Of a stretch of DNA of 32,807 bases, positions 7,440 to 14,767 are shown one piece after another; position 1 is the stretch's first letter; each line of letters begins with the position of its first letter. Made by a program: the position numbers and the translations under genes. The notes beneath the pieces were generated by a model, which ran no database searches, had not been told where the DNA came from, and saw only the letters and a program-made list of their open reading frames with translations. Where the stretch lies: NCBI GenBank assembly GCA_045658005.1, contig JAZOUD010000008.1, positions 1 to 32,807 of the forward strand, written 5' to 3'. This DNA is from UBA2862 sp045658005. Its GTDB lineage: Bacteria > Bacillota > Clostridia > Christensenellales > Aristaeellaceae.

Positions 7440-9398
7440 CTACTTCACCTTCGCCTTCTTCGCGGCGGACCACGCCGACCAGTACTTTTTGCCGTTCACC
7501 GCCTTATAGGCGCGTATACGCACATAATATGTCTTGCCCGATTTCAGCTTCTTCAGCACCTTCTGAGTCACAGCAGCCCCCGCGACCGTCGTCTGCTTTA
7601 CAGATGAGAAATCCTTCTTCACGCTGTATTGCAGTTGGTAGCCGTCGACGCCGCCAGCCTTCTTCCAGTTGGCGGTCAGCCGTCTCTTGTCCGCGGTCAG
7701 CTCCAGGCCGGTCACCGCCTTCGGAATGATGTCGAAGGTTCCCGTCGCGCTGCCGGTATAGCCGCCCTTGCCCTCTACGATGACGGATGCCGTGCCGATC
7801 GCCTTGTTATTCTTGTAGGCAACCTTGTAGTCCGAACCCTCCTTGAGCCTCTTCCCGTTCAGCATCACCCTGACTCTCGGCTTGAGGGCCTTGCCGGTGT
7901 AAGCCTGATCGCCGACGGTGATCTTCGCCTTCCCAAGGTCGAGCAGTACCGATATGCCCTCCTTTTTCGCGTATCTCTCCGCGTAGGAATCGGGCTGGGC
8001 GATGATTGTCACATTCAACAGCCTTGTTTCTTCATCATCGTCTTCGTAGCAGAACGCTTCTTCGCCGATCTTCTTTACGCTGGCCGGTATCGTCACGCGC
8101 TGCAGCCGCATGCAGGCCCAGAAGGCGCTGTCTCCAATGCTTTTGACGCCGTTGGGAATCACCACGCTTTTCAGATGGGCGCAATCCTCAAAGCTGTTGC
8201 TGCCGATTGTTTTCACCCCGTCCGGAATCGTCACACTGGTTTTGGCCGCCGGGCAGCACATCAGCGTCTTCATATTCTTGGAATACAATACGCCGTCCTG
8301 GGACGCGTATTTGGCGTTGCCGGCGGCAACGGTAAATTTCTCCAGGCTGTAGCACGCGGTAAATGCGTCGCCCTCGATCCAGGTGACGCTGGCGGGGATC
8401 GCAAAGCTCTTCAGGCTGCTGCAGCCCCTGAAGGTCTCGCTGCAGATCTCTTTTACGCCTTCGGAAATCATCAGGCTCTTCAGGCTGGTGCACCAGCCAA
8501 AAGCGCAATCACTGATCCGCTTGACGCCCTTTTCGATCTTTACGCTCGCCAGGCCTGTGCACTCGTAGAACGCCTTATCCGATATGTTCTCCACGGTGCC
8601 GGGAATCGTTATGCTCTTCAGGCCAGTACAGCCCTCAAAACCGCTGAGCTCTGTCAGGCTGCTCGGAATCGTCACATTCTTCAGGCCGGTACATCCCTTG
8701 AAGGCTTGCCATTCAATTTCTGTCACGCCCTTTTTCAGGGTCAGACTGACGAGCCCGGTGCACTCCTCGAAGCTGCCATCAACCAAGGTCTTCACACTGC
8801 CGGGAATCGTAACCTCGGTCAGACCGGTGCACCTGTAAAAGGCATAGTAACTGATATTGGTCACGCTGCTCGGAATCGTCAGGTTCTTCAGTTTGGGGCA
8901 CTCAGAAAACGCCCTCATTCCAATTTCCTCCACGCCCTTCGCGAGTTTCACGCTGGTGAGCTTGGGACACTTCTGGAAAGCACCTTCTCCTATGCTCTTC
9001 ACGCTGCCCGGAATCGTCACGCCCGTCAGGGCATCGAACTCGGAAAACACCCACCCCGCAATGCCGGTCACGTCGTCGGGGATGACGATATCGCCGCCGG
9101 GACCGCGATAGCCAACCAGCACGCCGTTCTCATCGAGCTCAAAGTCCTCGTCGCCGTCGTTTGCCAGCGCTGCGGAAGCCTCGCCGACAGACGCCTGATC
9201 CGACGCCTGTAGCCCGGAGAGCTGCGACAGCTCCAATCCCGCGGCCGGATTCAGCTTGGGAGCTTCCCAATCATCCTCCCAGTCCAATGCGATCCCATCG
9301 TCTCCGACGATTTCCAGCTCCGCCATCGCCGTCAGCGGCAGCGCGCAGAGCATCAGCGACGCCAGCAGGGCGGCAAGTATTCGGTTCCAATGCTTCAT
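7440..9398 (-). CDS. Secreted BspA-like leucine-rich-repeat protein with fibronectin-type C-terminus, 652 aa
   Basis: The ATG at 9398 follows GGGGGAA and opens a clear signal peptide (MKHWNRILAALLASLMLC, cleavage near TAMA). An acidic linker and a short strand-rich module (about 75-95) precede about eighteen LRR_5 repeats, up to about residue 470. Then comes a domain with the YTGKALKP--V signature common in Clostridia surface proteins, then a fibronectin-type-III-like domain (from about 560, with YQLQYS and YYVRIRAYK strands). There is no sortase motif. The domain plan parallels the LRR protein at 531-3338, but the C-terminal modules differ. A surface-adhesion or glycan-binding role is inferred from the family. 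Confidence 0.92.
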   Translation of the reverse strand: MKHWNRILAALLASLMLCALPLTAMAELEIVGDDGIALDWEDDWEAPKLNPAAGLELSQLSGLQASDQASVGEASAALANDGDEDFELDENGVLVGYRGPGGDIVIPDDVTGIAGWVFSEFDALTGVTIPGSVKSIGEGAFQKCPKLTSVKLAKGVEEIGMRAFSECPKLKNLTIPSSVTNISYYAFYRCTGLTEVTIPGSVKTLVDGSFEECTGLVSLTLKKGVTEIEWQAFKGCTGLKNVTIPSSLTELSGFEGCTGLKSITIPGTVENISDKAFYECTGLASVKIEKGVKRISDCAFGWCTSLKSLMISEGVKEICSETFRGCSSLKSFAIPASVTWIEGDAFTACYSLEKFTVAAGNAKYASQDGVLYSKNMKTLMCCPAAKTSVTIPDGVKTIGSNSFEDCAHLKSVVIPNGVKSIGDSAFWACMRLQRVTIPASVKKIGEEAFCYEDDDEETRLLNVTIIAQPDSYAERYAKKEGISVLLDLGKAKITVGDQAYTGKALKPRVRVMLNGKRLKEGSDYKVAYKNNKAIGTASVIVEGKGGYTGSATGTFDIIPKAVTGLELTADKRRLTANWKKAGGVDGYQLQYSVKKDFSSVKQTTVAGAAVTQKVLKKLKSGKTYYVRIRAYKAVNGKKYWSAWSAAKKAKVK

Positions 9399-9449
9399 GT
9401 TCAGCTTCCCCCTTCAATTCATTGTCCGCGCTTAACGCAGCAGTAATTC

Positions 9450-9478
9450 ATTATACCAGTACGTTTGCGTTTTGTCAA
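9450..9478 (-). promoter_or_regulatory. Consensus sigma-A promoter of the second LRR gene
   Basis: TTGACA (9473-9478 on the minus strand), a 17-bp spacer and TATAAT (9450-9455) match the consensus at all twelve positions. This implies strong constitutive transcription of the LRR gene and probably of the 91-aa gene behind it. Confidence 0.88.
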
Positions 9479-9527
9479 GATTTGGAATTGGCAGAGCGCG
9501 TCATCAAAATGCAATATCCAATGCCCC

Positions 9528-9556
9528 TTGCCATTTACTTTCAGGCATGATAGAAT
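9528..9556 (+). promoter_or_regulatory. Promoter of the decayed Rpn gene
   Basis: TTGCCA (9528-9533) and TAGAAT (9551-9556) are 17 bp apart, followed by AGAAGGAG and the ATG at 9580. The control region looks intact although the gene is broken. Confidence 0.6.
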
Positions 9557-9579
9557 AGCATCAGAAGGAGTTGACCCGT

Positions 9580-10164
9580 ATGACACAGGGCAACACCGCT
9601 TACCGGGACAGGCTGTTCAGCTTCATATTGGCAGTGAGGAACACAAGGATTGGACGCTGAGCCTGTACAACGCCGTCAATCACACCCATTACACCAACCT
9701 GGATGCCATCTCCATTGAAACCATCCGCCAGGTTCTGTATATGGGCATGCACAACGACGTCGCGTTCCTCGTACTGGACATACTCAGCCTGTATGAACAA
9801 CAGTCCACTTTCAATCCCAACATGCCGCTCAGGCTGTTGGAATACCTGGTCATACTGTACGAGAAGTACATCCGACAGATGGGCGGCAATAAGTACGGCC
9901 GGACGCTGATTCCACTGCCAACACCGAACTGGACGCGCACAAGGCGGAGGTGAAGAACATGCTGCTGACCAAATACAACGAGGCTGAAACTATGGAATTG
10001 TTCAAGGCTGAAGGACGCAGGGAAGGACGAGAGCAAGGGCGCGAGGAGAGCGCCTCAACAGCATCCGCAGCCTGATCCGCTCGCTGAAGCTGTCCGCGCA
10101 GCAGGCGATGGACGCGTTGGGCATTCCCCGCTCCGAGCAGGCGAGGTATGCCGAGAAGCTGTAG
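9580..10164 (+). pseudogene. Decayed Rpn-family PD-(D/E)XK nuclease/transposase
   Basis: The reading begins MTQGNTAYRDRLFSF, a typical opening of Rpn (recombination-promoting nuclease / putative transposase) proteins, behind a good ribosome binding site. A one-base loss near 9628 shifts the frame; the protein continues as GSEEHKDWTLSLYNAVN and LYEQQSTFNPNMP. Near 9920 about 100 or more residues are missing and the frame changes to ELDAHKAEVKNML. Another one-base loss near 10050 precedes the conserved tail RLNSIRSLIRSLKLSAQQ, ending at TAG 10164. The central part of the protein is gone, so no active full-length enzyme can be made. The tail closely resembles the C-terminus of the protein at 13199-13492. 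Confidence 0.85.
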
Positions 10165-10195
10165 GGAAACAAAGCCTTTTGAAAGGAGCGTTCCG

Positions 10196-10954
10196 ATGAA
10201 CGCAATCGACAGGATCATGGACTTCCCCGGCGACGTGGGGTTCTACTTCCGGCGGCTGGAGGACGGGGCCGAACCGCTGACGCGCGATGCGGACCTGCCG
10301 CTGATCGCCGCCAGCGTCATCAAGCTGCCCATCATGGTCGCCGCGTTTCAGGACATCGCCGCCGGGCGGCTGGATCCGCTCGAAACCGTCGAACTGCGGC
10401 CTGAGATGAAGATGCCCTCCTGCGGCGCGCTGAGCTACATGCACGACGGGCTGCGCGTGACGGTCATGGACCTGATCACATTGATGATCATACTCAGCGA
10501 CAACACCGCCACGAACGTGCTGATTGACAGGCTGACCCCCGCGCGCGTCAACGCCGCGATGGACGCGCTGGGCATCCCCGGCCTGTGCCTGCGCAGGCGG
10601 CTGTTCGACCTGGAGTTGTCGACGCGGGGCATCGAGAACACCGTCACAGCCCGGGGCGTCGGCATGCTTCTGGAGCGCATGGCCGCGGGTACGCTGCTGG
10701 GCCGCGCAGACGACGACCGGATGCTGCGCATACTGCTGGATCAGCAGCTCAACGGCAAGCTGCCGTTCTACCTGCACGGCAGGGACGTGCGCTGCGCTCA
10801 CAAGACCGGCGAGGACGACGACATTACGCACGACGCCGGCATCGTATACGCCGAGCGCCCGTTCGTGATCGTCATGCTGTCCAACAACGTGGACGTTCCC
10901 GCCTTTGAACGCCTGATGCAGGACGCGGCGCGGGAGCTGGTGTTTGGGACGTAA
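10196..10954 (+). CDS. Class A beta-lactamase-like serine hydrolase, 252 aa, no signal peptide
   Basis: The ATG at 10196 has GAAAGGAG upstream. The penicillin-recognising fold is shown by S40-V-I-K43 (SxxK), S101-D102-N103 (SDN) and K203-T-G205 (KTG), with spacing close to class A enzymes. A glutamate at about residue 140 falls where the omega-loop Glu166 would be expected, but the surrounding ExxLN motif is not canonical. There is no signal peptide, so it is predicted to be cytosolic, unlike true secreted beta-lactamases. It may be an esterase or peptidase, or its export signal may have been lost. It sits 31 bp after the Rpn pseudogene stop and may have used that promoter. Confidence 0.87.
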   Translation: MNAIDRIMDFPGDVGFYFRRLEDGAEPLTRDADLPLIAASVIKLPIMVAAFQDIAAGRLDPLETVELRPEMKMPSCGALSYMHDGLRVTVMDLITLMIILSDNTATNVLIDRLTPARVNAAMDALGIPGLCLRRRLFDLELSTRGIENTVTARGVGMLLERMAAGTLLGRADDDRMLRILLDQQLNGKLPFYLHGRDVRCAHKTGEDDDITHDAGIVYAERPFVIVMLSNNVDVPAFERLMQDAARELVFGT

Positions 10955-10957
10955 GCT

Positions 10958-11007
10958 AAACAAAGTGAGACCTGGTGCCTCGCGAGGGATCAGGGCTCAC
11001 TTTGTTT
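10958..11007 (+). terminator. 50-bp near-perfect hairpin after the serine hydrolase
   Basis: The two 25-bp arms (aaacaaagtgag at one end, ctcactttgttt at the other) pair with only three mismatches and essentially no loop. It starts three bases after the stop codon. The sequence ends in TTTGTTT, so it can act as an intrinsic terminator, but it is longer than most and could be a repeat in its own right. Confidence 0.7.
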
Positions 11008-11037
11008 AGGGAAACTCTGATTTAATCAGCATTTCCG
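11008..11037. repeat. 30-bp palindromic repeat, right copy
   Basis: This is the inverted partner of 7131-7160, with 28 of 30 bases matching. The pair bounds a 3.9-kb segment with the 91-aa gene, second LRR gene, Rpn pseudogene and serine hydrolase. Because each copy is itself palindromic, its orientation carries less information than a normal terminal repeat. Confidence 0.7.
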
Positions 11038-11108
11038 GTAGTAATTCAACCCTGTCCGTGGTATAGTAAAAAGTGCCACGGAACGAGTAAAATCAAGGGG
11101 TTGAGCGC

Positions 11109-12110
11109 ATGAATCAGATTACTTTCAGCGACATGGAATATAGTGGACGGAAACGTGTCACTCAGAAGGAGAAGTTCCTTCAGGGAATGAACGACATCAT
11201 TCCATGGGCTGATTGGGTCAGTAAGATTCAGCCGTATTATCCCACCGGGAAGCGCGGCCGTCCGCCACGCGGGATCGAAGTAATGCTCCGGATGTATCTG
11301 CTGCAGATCTGGTTCAACCTTTCCGACGAGGGGTTGGAAGATGCGATCTACGACAGTTATGCGTTTCGGCAGTTCATTGGAATCAACTTCCTAGAGGAAC
11401 AGGTTCCGGATGCGACCACCCTGTTGAAGTTCCGGCATCTGTTGGAAGAGAACCATCTTGGTGAAGCTCTCTTCAATGACATCAAAGCGCGCCTTCAGAA
11501 GGCAGGCCTCATGATGAAGGGTGGCACCATTGTAGATGCAACCATCATCCACTCCACACCTTCCACCAAGAACAGGGAAGGAAAACGCGACCCGGAGATG
11601 CACCAGACCAAGAAGGGAAAGCAATGGTACCATGGGATGAAGGTGCATTCCGGCGTTGACTGCGGATCAGGATATGTCCACACCATCACCGGAACTGCGG
11701 CCAATGTCCATGATATAGCAGAGACATCGAAACTGCTTCGAGAGGACGATGAAGTCTGCTACGGTGACTCAGGGTACATCGGGGTGGAAAAGCGGGACGA
11801 GATCAAGAGCAATGAACACTTCTCCAAGATCACATTCCGGATCTGTAGGAAACCTTCCAAGTTGAACGTGTCCAAGGACTATAAGGGGATTGACTGGGAA
11901 CAGGAGATCGAACACCGGAAAGCATCAGTGCGATGCAAGGTAGAGCATCCGTTCCTGATCGTTAAGCGGCAGTTCGGGTATTGCAAGACAGCATACCGTG
12001 GAATTGCCAAGAACATGAATCGGTTTCACATGCTATTCGGATGTGCGAACCTGGTCATGTGCATACGTGGAGGCAGAGCTGATGAGTTCCGCTCTGTTTG
12101 CCTTGGGTGA
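11109..12110 (+). CDS. IS5-family DDE transposase, 333 aa
   Basis: The N-terminus carries the DUF772-type helical domain of IS5 transposases (GRPPRGIEVMLRMYLLQIWFN begins near residue 50). The RNase-H-like catalytic core has D143 in GGTIVDATII, D220 in CYGDSGYIG and E279 in RCKVEHPF, a complete DDE triad. The reading frame is full length with no disabling change, so it may still be active. Base composition is less GC-rich than the neighbouring genes, consistent with transfer. It lies on the strand opposite to the cobalamin riboswitch, just downstream of it, where the riboswitch's target gene would be expected. Confidence 0.95.
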   Translation: MNQITFSDMEYSGRKRVTQKEKFLQGMNDIIPWADWVSKIQPYYPTGKRGRPPRGIEVMLRMYLLQIWFNLSDEGLEDAIYDSYAFRQFIGINFLEEQVPDATTLLKFRHLLEENHLGEALFNDIKARLQKAGLMMKGGTIVDATIIHSTPSTKNREGKRDPEMHQTKKGKQWYHGMKVHSGVDCGSGYVHTITGTAANVHDIAETSKLLREDDEVCYGDSGYIGVEKRDEIKSNEHFSKITFRICRKPSKLNVSKDYKGIDWEQEIEHRKASVRCKVEHPFLIVKRQFGYCKTAYRGIAKNMNRFHMLFGCANLVMCIRGGRADEFRSVCLG

Positions 12111-12116
12111 TTTCTG

Positions 12117-12146
12117 CCCCGGATGCCCAGAAACGGGCATTCGGGG
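12117..12146 (+). terminator. Hairpin after the transposase gene
   Basis: ccccggatgccc and gggcattcgggg pair with one mismatch around a six-base loop, seven bases after the transposase stop. There is no T-run, so termination efficiency is uncertain. Confidence 0.5.
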
Positions 12147-12250
12147 TTGAGATAGAGGGACTGGAGCAGGAAAATCAGGCGGAAAATTGGAAAATTTCTG
12201 CTCCGAGAACAATTACTGGGATATCGCTGAATTGTTCAGCTTTTCCATAA

Positions 12251-12278
12251 ATGCCCGCCCCCACATGGAGGCGGGCAT
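12251..12278 (-). terminator. Hairpin in the expression platform of the cobalamin riboswitch
   Basis: The perfect 9-bp stem atgcccgcc/ggcgggcat lies about 60 nt downstream of the B12 box on the minus strand and is followed by a short TTTAT. It is the likely off-state terminator. A second small hairpin with a TTTT tail on the plus strand (12226-12244) lies next to it. Confidence 0.6.
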
Positions 12279-12334
12279 AGCAAAGCCAACCGGCGCGTCG
12301 CCGGGGCAAGCCGCCTTCATCGGAAGCGCTTCAC

Positions 12335-12495
12335 CCACGCGGCAGCAGGTTTCCTGGCTCGCGGATCGACGCGGCGCCGCGCCTTCTCACATCGGGATGC
12401 AATGGCAAATGCGGACCGCTCCCCGCTCACAGTGACCGGATCGCCCGGGATTTCCACCCGGTTCCCTATCATCCCCGCACGGGCGGGGCACTGCG
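12335..12495 (-). promoter_or_regulatory. Cobalamin (adenosylcobalamin-type) riboswitch, orphaned
   Basis: Read on the minus strand, the sequence has the successive conserved blocks of the cobalamin riboswitch: AGGGAA, GGTGGAAATCCCGGGC, CACTGT-AGCGGGGAGCG, GCCATTG, GAGAAGGCG, and the B12 box GAGCCAGGAAACCTGC (12341-12360). It has its own consensus promoter and a terminator hairpin downstream. These switches normally shut off cobalamin transport or biosynthesis genes when the cofactor is abundant. Here nothing on the minus strand follows for almost 3 kb; an oppositely oriented IS5 element, a serine hydrolase and a pseudogene are found instead. The target gene appears to have been lost. Confidence 0.92.
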
Positions 12496-12506
12496 GCGTT
12501 GATATC

Positions 12507-12535
12507 ATTATAATGGGCGGGGCGTTGTTTGTCAA
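12507..12535 (-). promoter_or_regulatory. Perfect consensus promoter of the cobalamin riboswitch
   Basis: TTGACA (12530-12535, minus strand) and TATAAT (12507-12512) are separated by exactly 17 bp, matching the sigma-A consensus at all twelve positions. Transcription would start near 12500, right at the 5' edge of the aptamer. The promoter looks intact although the regulated gene is absent. Confidence 0.9.
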
Positions 12536-12637
12536 CGACATCCGACCTGGCAGCATTGCCCTTTCACATATTGTCGTTGCAGTTCAGGGGATGAGAGCCT
12601 TATTGGATGGGTTTGACGCCTTAATCATGGCAGAGGC

Positions 12638-12740
12638 GCGAGGCGGAGCGTAAGGGGACCTCATCCGACCCGCTGCGCAGCGAAGCAAGTCCTTTAGGGC
12701 GCGGGCCACCTTCCCAAAGGGCAATCTCTTCAACTTAGCG
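12638..12740. repeat. Dispersed intergenic repeat with a nested small insert
   Basis: The block opens with gcgaggcggagcgtaagggg and continues through ctcatccgacccgct and cgggccaccttccc to gggcaat-tc-tcaactta. A related copy starts at 32614. The same ctcatccgacccgct...cgggccacc segment occurs at 31143-31168, but without about 20 extra bases (cgaagcaagtcctttaggg) that interrupt it here. No gene is visible between the riboswitch promoter and 13199. Confidence 0.7.
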
Positions 12741-12844
12741 TCAGAAGGGATGCCCCACCACCGCAAGCGGTCCCCCTCCCCACTGTGGTGGGGAGGCTTT
12801 GGGTCAGCGGCAGACGCTATCTTAGCTTCCCCACACCGCAGTGA

Positions 12845-13004
12845 CATCGAGCGCCCGAAAAACAGTCCAGTGGACTGCATGAACGCTTCGCTAGACGCCC
12901 TTTGGGCGTTATAGCGAGATGGGGCCGGCAGGCCCTTGGCATCGAGCGCCCGGAAAACGCTCCAGTGGAGCGTTTTCAGCGAGATGGGGCCGGCAGGCCC
13001 TTGG
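12845..13004. repeat. Direct repeats with nested hairpins
   Basis: A 27-bp unit (agcgagatggggccggcagg plus ccttgg-type end) is repeated exactly at 12913-12939 and 12978-13004. A second unit starting catcgagcgcccg occurs at 12845 and 12940, each followed by a tccagtgga hairpin. The units alternate, giving about two and a half copies of a composite repeat. No spacer diversity or conserved repeat length fits a CRISPR array. Confidence 0.7.
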
Positions 13005-13146
13005 AGAAGTACCCGCGAAGCGGGGGATGGGGCATTTATAAGCCTTGAATTGATGACCTTATCCCTAGTGGAGATGCGCCGTGGCTGTAGGCCTTGCGAA
13101 GCGTTTGCGTGGCCAAAGGCCTAGCGAAGCAGAGGGGTACGCTGAG

Positions 13147-13176
13147 TTGCAACTATTGTCAACGAAGTAGTATAAT
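13147..13176 (+). promoter_or_regulatory. Promoter of the Rpn-tail gene
   Basis: TTGCAA (13147-13152) and a perfect TATAAT (13171-13176) are 18 bp apart. AAAGGAG and the ATG at 13199 follow within 25 bp. Confidence 0.75.
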
Positions 13177-13198
13177 TGAAACGAAAGGAGATGGGCTT

Positions 13199-13492
13199 AT
13201 GACAGACAATACAGAATACAATAGCTTTCCGACAGCAGAATCTGTAAAAACCAAAACCATTGATACCCTGAGAAAGCGTGGGTTTGATGAGGCCTATATC
13301 GAAGTGTGCTGGAAAGCATATGCAGATACCTATATTGAATCCTTTTTACAGGGATTCAGGGAAGGTCGCGAGGAATTGTTCATCAATGATATTCATCGTT
13401 TATCACAAAGCCTGCAGATTTCCCCCCATCAAGTCATGAACGGCATGGACATTCCTTATGAGTGGCAGAAGCGTTTCTTGGAAAAGCTGTGA
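13199..13492 (+). CDS. Stand-alone Rpn-tail protein, 97 aa (possible RpnS-like inhibitor)
   Basis: The ATG at 13199 has AAAGGAGATG upstream and its own promoter. The last 40 or so residues (REELFINDIHRLSQSLQISP and on to FLEKL) align along their length with the C-terminal tail of the decayed Rpn nuclease at 9580-10164 (REERLNSIRSLIRSLKLSA ... YAEKL). The first 55 residues are helical and unlike the nuclease domain; no catalytic PD-(D/E)XK residues are present. In E. coli, Rpn C-terminal tails are also made separately as small proteins (RpnS) that block the toxic nuclease. Here such a tail may be an independent gene. Base composition is AT-richer than its surroundings, suggesting acquisition. 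The function is inferred. Confidence 0.75.
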   Translation: MTDNTEYNSFPTAESVKTKTIDTLRKRGFDEAYIEVCWKAYADTYIESFLQGFREGREELFINDIHRLSQSLQISPHQVMNGMDIPYEWQKRFLEKL

Positions 13493-13502
13493 CACCGCCA
13501 TA

Positions 13503-13539
13503 AAAAGAGTCGCCGGGTCTGAAACCCGACGGCTCTTTT
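13503..13539. terminator. Bidirectional intrinsic terminator
   Basis: aaaagagtcgccgggt pairs with acccgacggctctttt (two weak pairs), with an A-run on one side and a T-run on the other. It lies between the convergent Rpn-tail gene and the sugar transporter operon and should serve both. Confidence 0.85.
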
Positions 13540-13548
13540 GAAGCGGTA

Positions 13549-14748
13549 TCACCGATCCCGCTTCTTCGACAGGATGTCGAACACCACGGCGGCCAGCAGC
13601 ACGAAGCCCTTGACGACCCTCTGGTAGTTGGCATCCAGGTTGATCTGGAACATGCCCAGGTTGATCACGCCGATCAGCGTCGCGCCGATGACCATGCCCA
13701 GCACGGTGCCCGCGCCGCCGCTGGCGGAGACGCCGCCCACCACGCAGGCGGAGATGGCGTCCATCTCGAAGTTCTTGCCGGCGTCGGCGTTGGCCGCGGT
13801 AAAGCGGGAGATGACCGTCATGGCGGAGATCGAGGTCAGTATCGCCATGTTCAGGTAGGCCAGGAACATGATGCGCTTGGTGTTCACGCCGGAAAGGCGC
13901 GCCGCCTCGATGTTGCCGCCCACCACGTAGAAGTGGCGTCCGATGGTGGTCTTGCTGGTGATGAAGGCGTATATCAATACGACCGCCGCCACCCAGATCA
14001 TCACGGTGGGGATACCGCCGGCCATCGCCAGCTTGTACATGACCAGCAGTATGACCAGCGCGCCCAGTATGCTCTTGGCGGCGTCCATCTCCAGCGCATC
14101 CACCTCATAGCCCTTCCTCAGCCGCGTCGCGCGATTTTTGAACACCATCAGCACCACCAGCGCCGCGGCGACGATGCCCACGATCAGGCAGGGCATGTTC
14201 AGCTGGCCCTCGGGCGTCTTGAACATCGTTCCGGAGAAGATCCTCAGGAAATCCGGGCTGTCCTTGAACGAAATGGAGTTCGTGGAGGAGACGCCCAGTA
14301 TGGACGTGCCCAAGCCGCGGAAGGCCAGGTAGCCGGCCAGGGTCGCGATCCACGGCGGAACCATCACATACGCGATCAGCGCGCCGAGGCCGCAGCCGTA
14401 GACGACGCCGACGGCCAGCATGGCCACCAGAGACAGGGCGGTGCCCCACTTCCAGACGACCATCATCATGCCGCCCAGCGCGCCCAGCAGGCACACGAAG
14501 GCGCCGCAGGACAGGTCGATGTTGCCGCCGGTCAGCATGCACATCAGCATGCCGCAGCCGAGGATGTAGACATAGGCGTTCTGGTTGATCAGCGAAGCGA
14601 AGCTGGTCGGTTTGAACATGCGCCCCTTGGTCATGATCGTGAAAAAGATGTACACCAGCACCAGGATGATGAGCATGGCATTCTTTTTCAACATGGCAAT
14701 CGGATTCGATCGCCTGATATTGGAACGATTCACCACTTTATTCTCCAT
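13549..14748 (-). CDS. Second sugar ABC permease (MmsB/XylH-like), 399 aa
   Basis: The start is the ATG at 14748 (MENKVVNRSN), placed after AGGAGGATGG; a longer in-frame reading would overlap the preceding gene. About ten transmembrane segments, the GMLMCMLTGGNIDLS motif near residue 80 and a C-terminal QRVVKGFVLLAAVVFD block identify the BPD_transp_2 family of ribose/xylose-type importers. It is a paralogue of the permease immediately upstream, with the same length and block order but many substitutions. The pair probably forms a heterodimer, where most such systems use one homodimeric permease. It is the last gene of the operon, followed by a terminator. Confidence 0.92.
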   Translation of the reverse strand: MENKVVNRSNIRRSNPIAMLKKNAMLIILVLVYIFFTIMTKGRMFKPTSFASLINQNAYVYILGCGMLMCMLTGGNIDLSCGAFVCLLGALGGMMMVVWKWGTALSLVAMLAVGVVYGCGLGALIAYVMVPPWIATLAGYLAFRGLGTSILGVSSTNSISFKDSPDFLRIFSGTMFKTPEGQLNMPCLIVGIVAAALVVLMVFKNRATRLRKGYEVDALEMDAAKSILGALVILLVMYKLAMAGGIPTVMIWVAAVVLIYAFITSKTTIGRHFYVVGGNIEAARLSGVNTKRIMFLAYLNMAILTSISAMTVISRFTAANADAGKNFEMDAISACVVGGVSASGGAGTVLGMVIGATLIGVINLGMFQINLDANYQRVVKGFVLLAAVVFDILSKKRDR

Positions 14749-14767
14749 GAATTGCCATCCTCCTTTC

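Larger units (their letters stand above)
11037..12250 (+). mobile_element. IS5-family insertion sequence, ends unresolved
   Basis: The element is defined by its single transposase gene. I could not find convincing terminal inverted repeats or a target duplication, so the limits given are only the maximum plausible span: from the palindrome on the left to the riboswitch terminator on the right. The 70 bp upstream of the gene contain a ccgtgg/ccacgg inverted repeat and a TATAGT box that may drive transposase expression. Confidence 0.5.

Noticed and set aside
11037..12250. Terminal inverted repeats of the IS5 element
   Set aside because: Short matches such as tcaaccc/gggttga and a ggagcag/ctgctcc hairpin exist but do not extend into convincing ends, so the element limits were left open.
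12187..12435. An 82-codon plus-strand frame over the riboswitch
   Set aside because: It lies across the cobalamin aptamer and its terminator on the opposite strand and lacks a ribosome binding site.
12845..13004. Possible CRISPR array
   Set aside because: The repeats are few, of two kinds and not regularly spaced, the spacers are not unique, and no cas gene is present.
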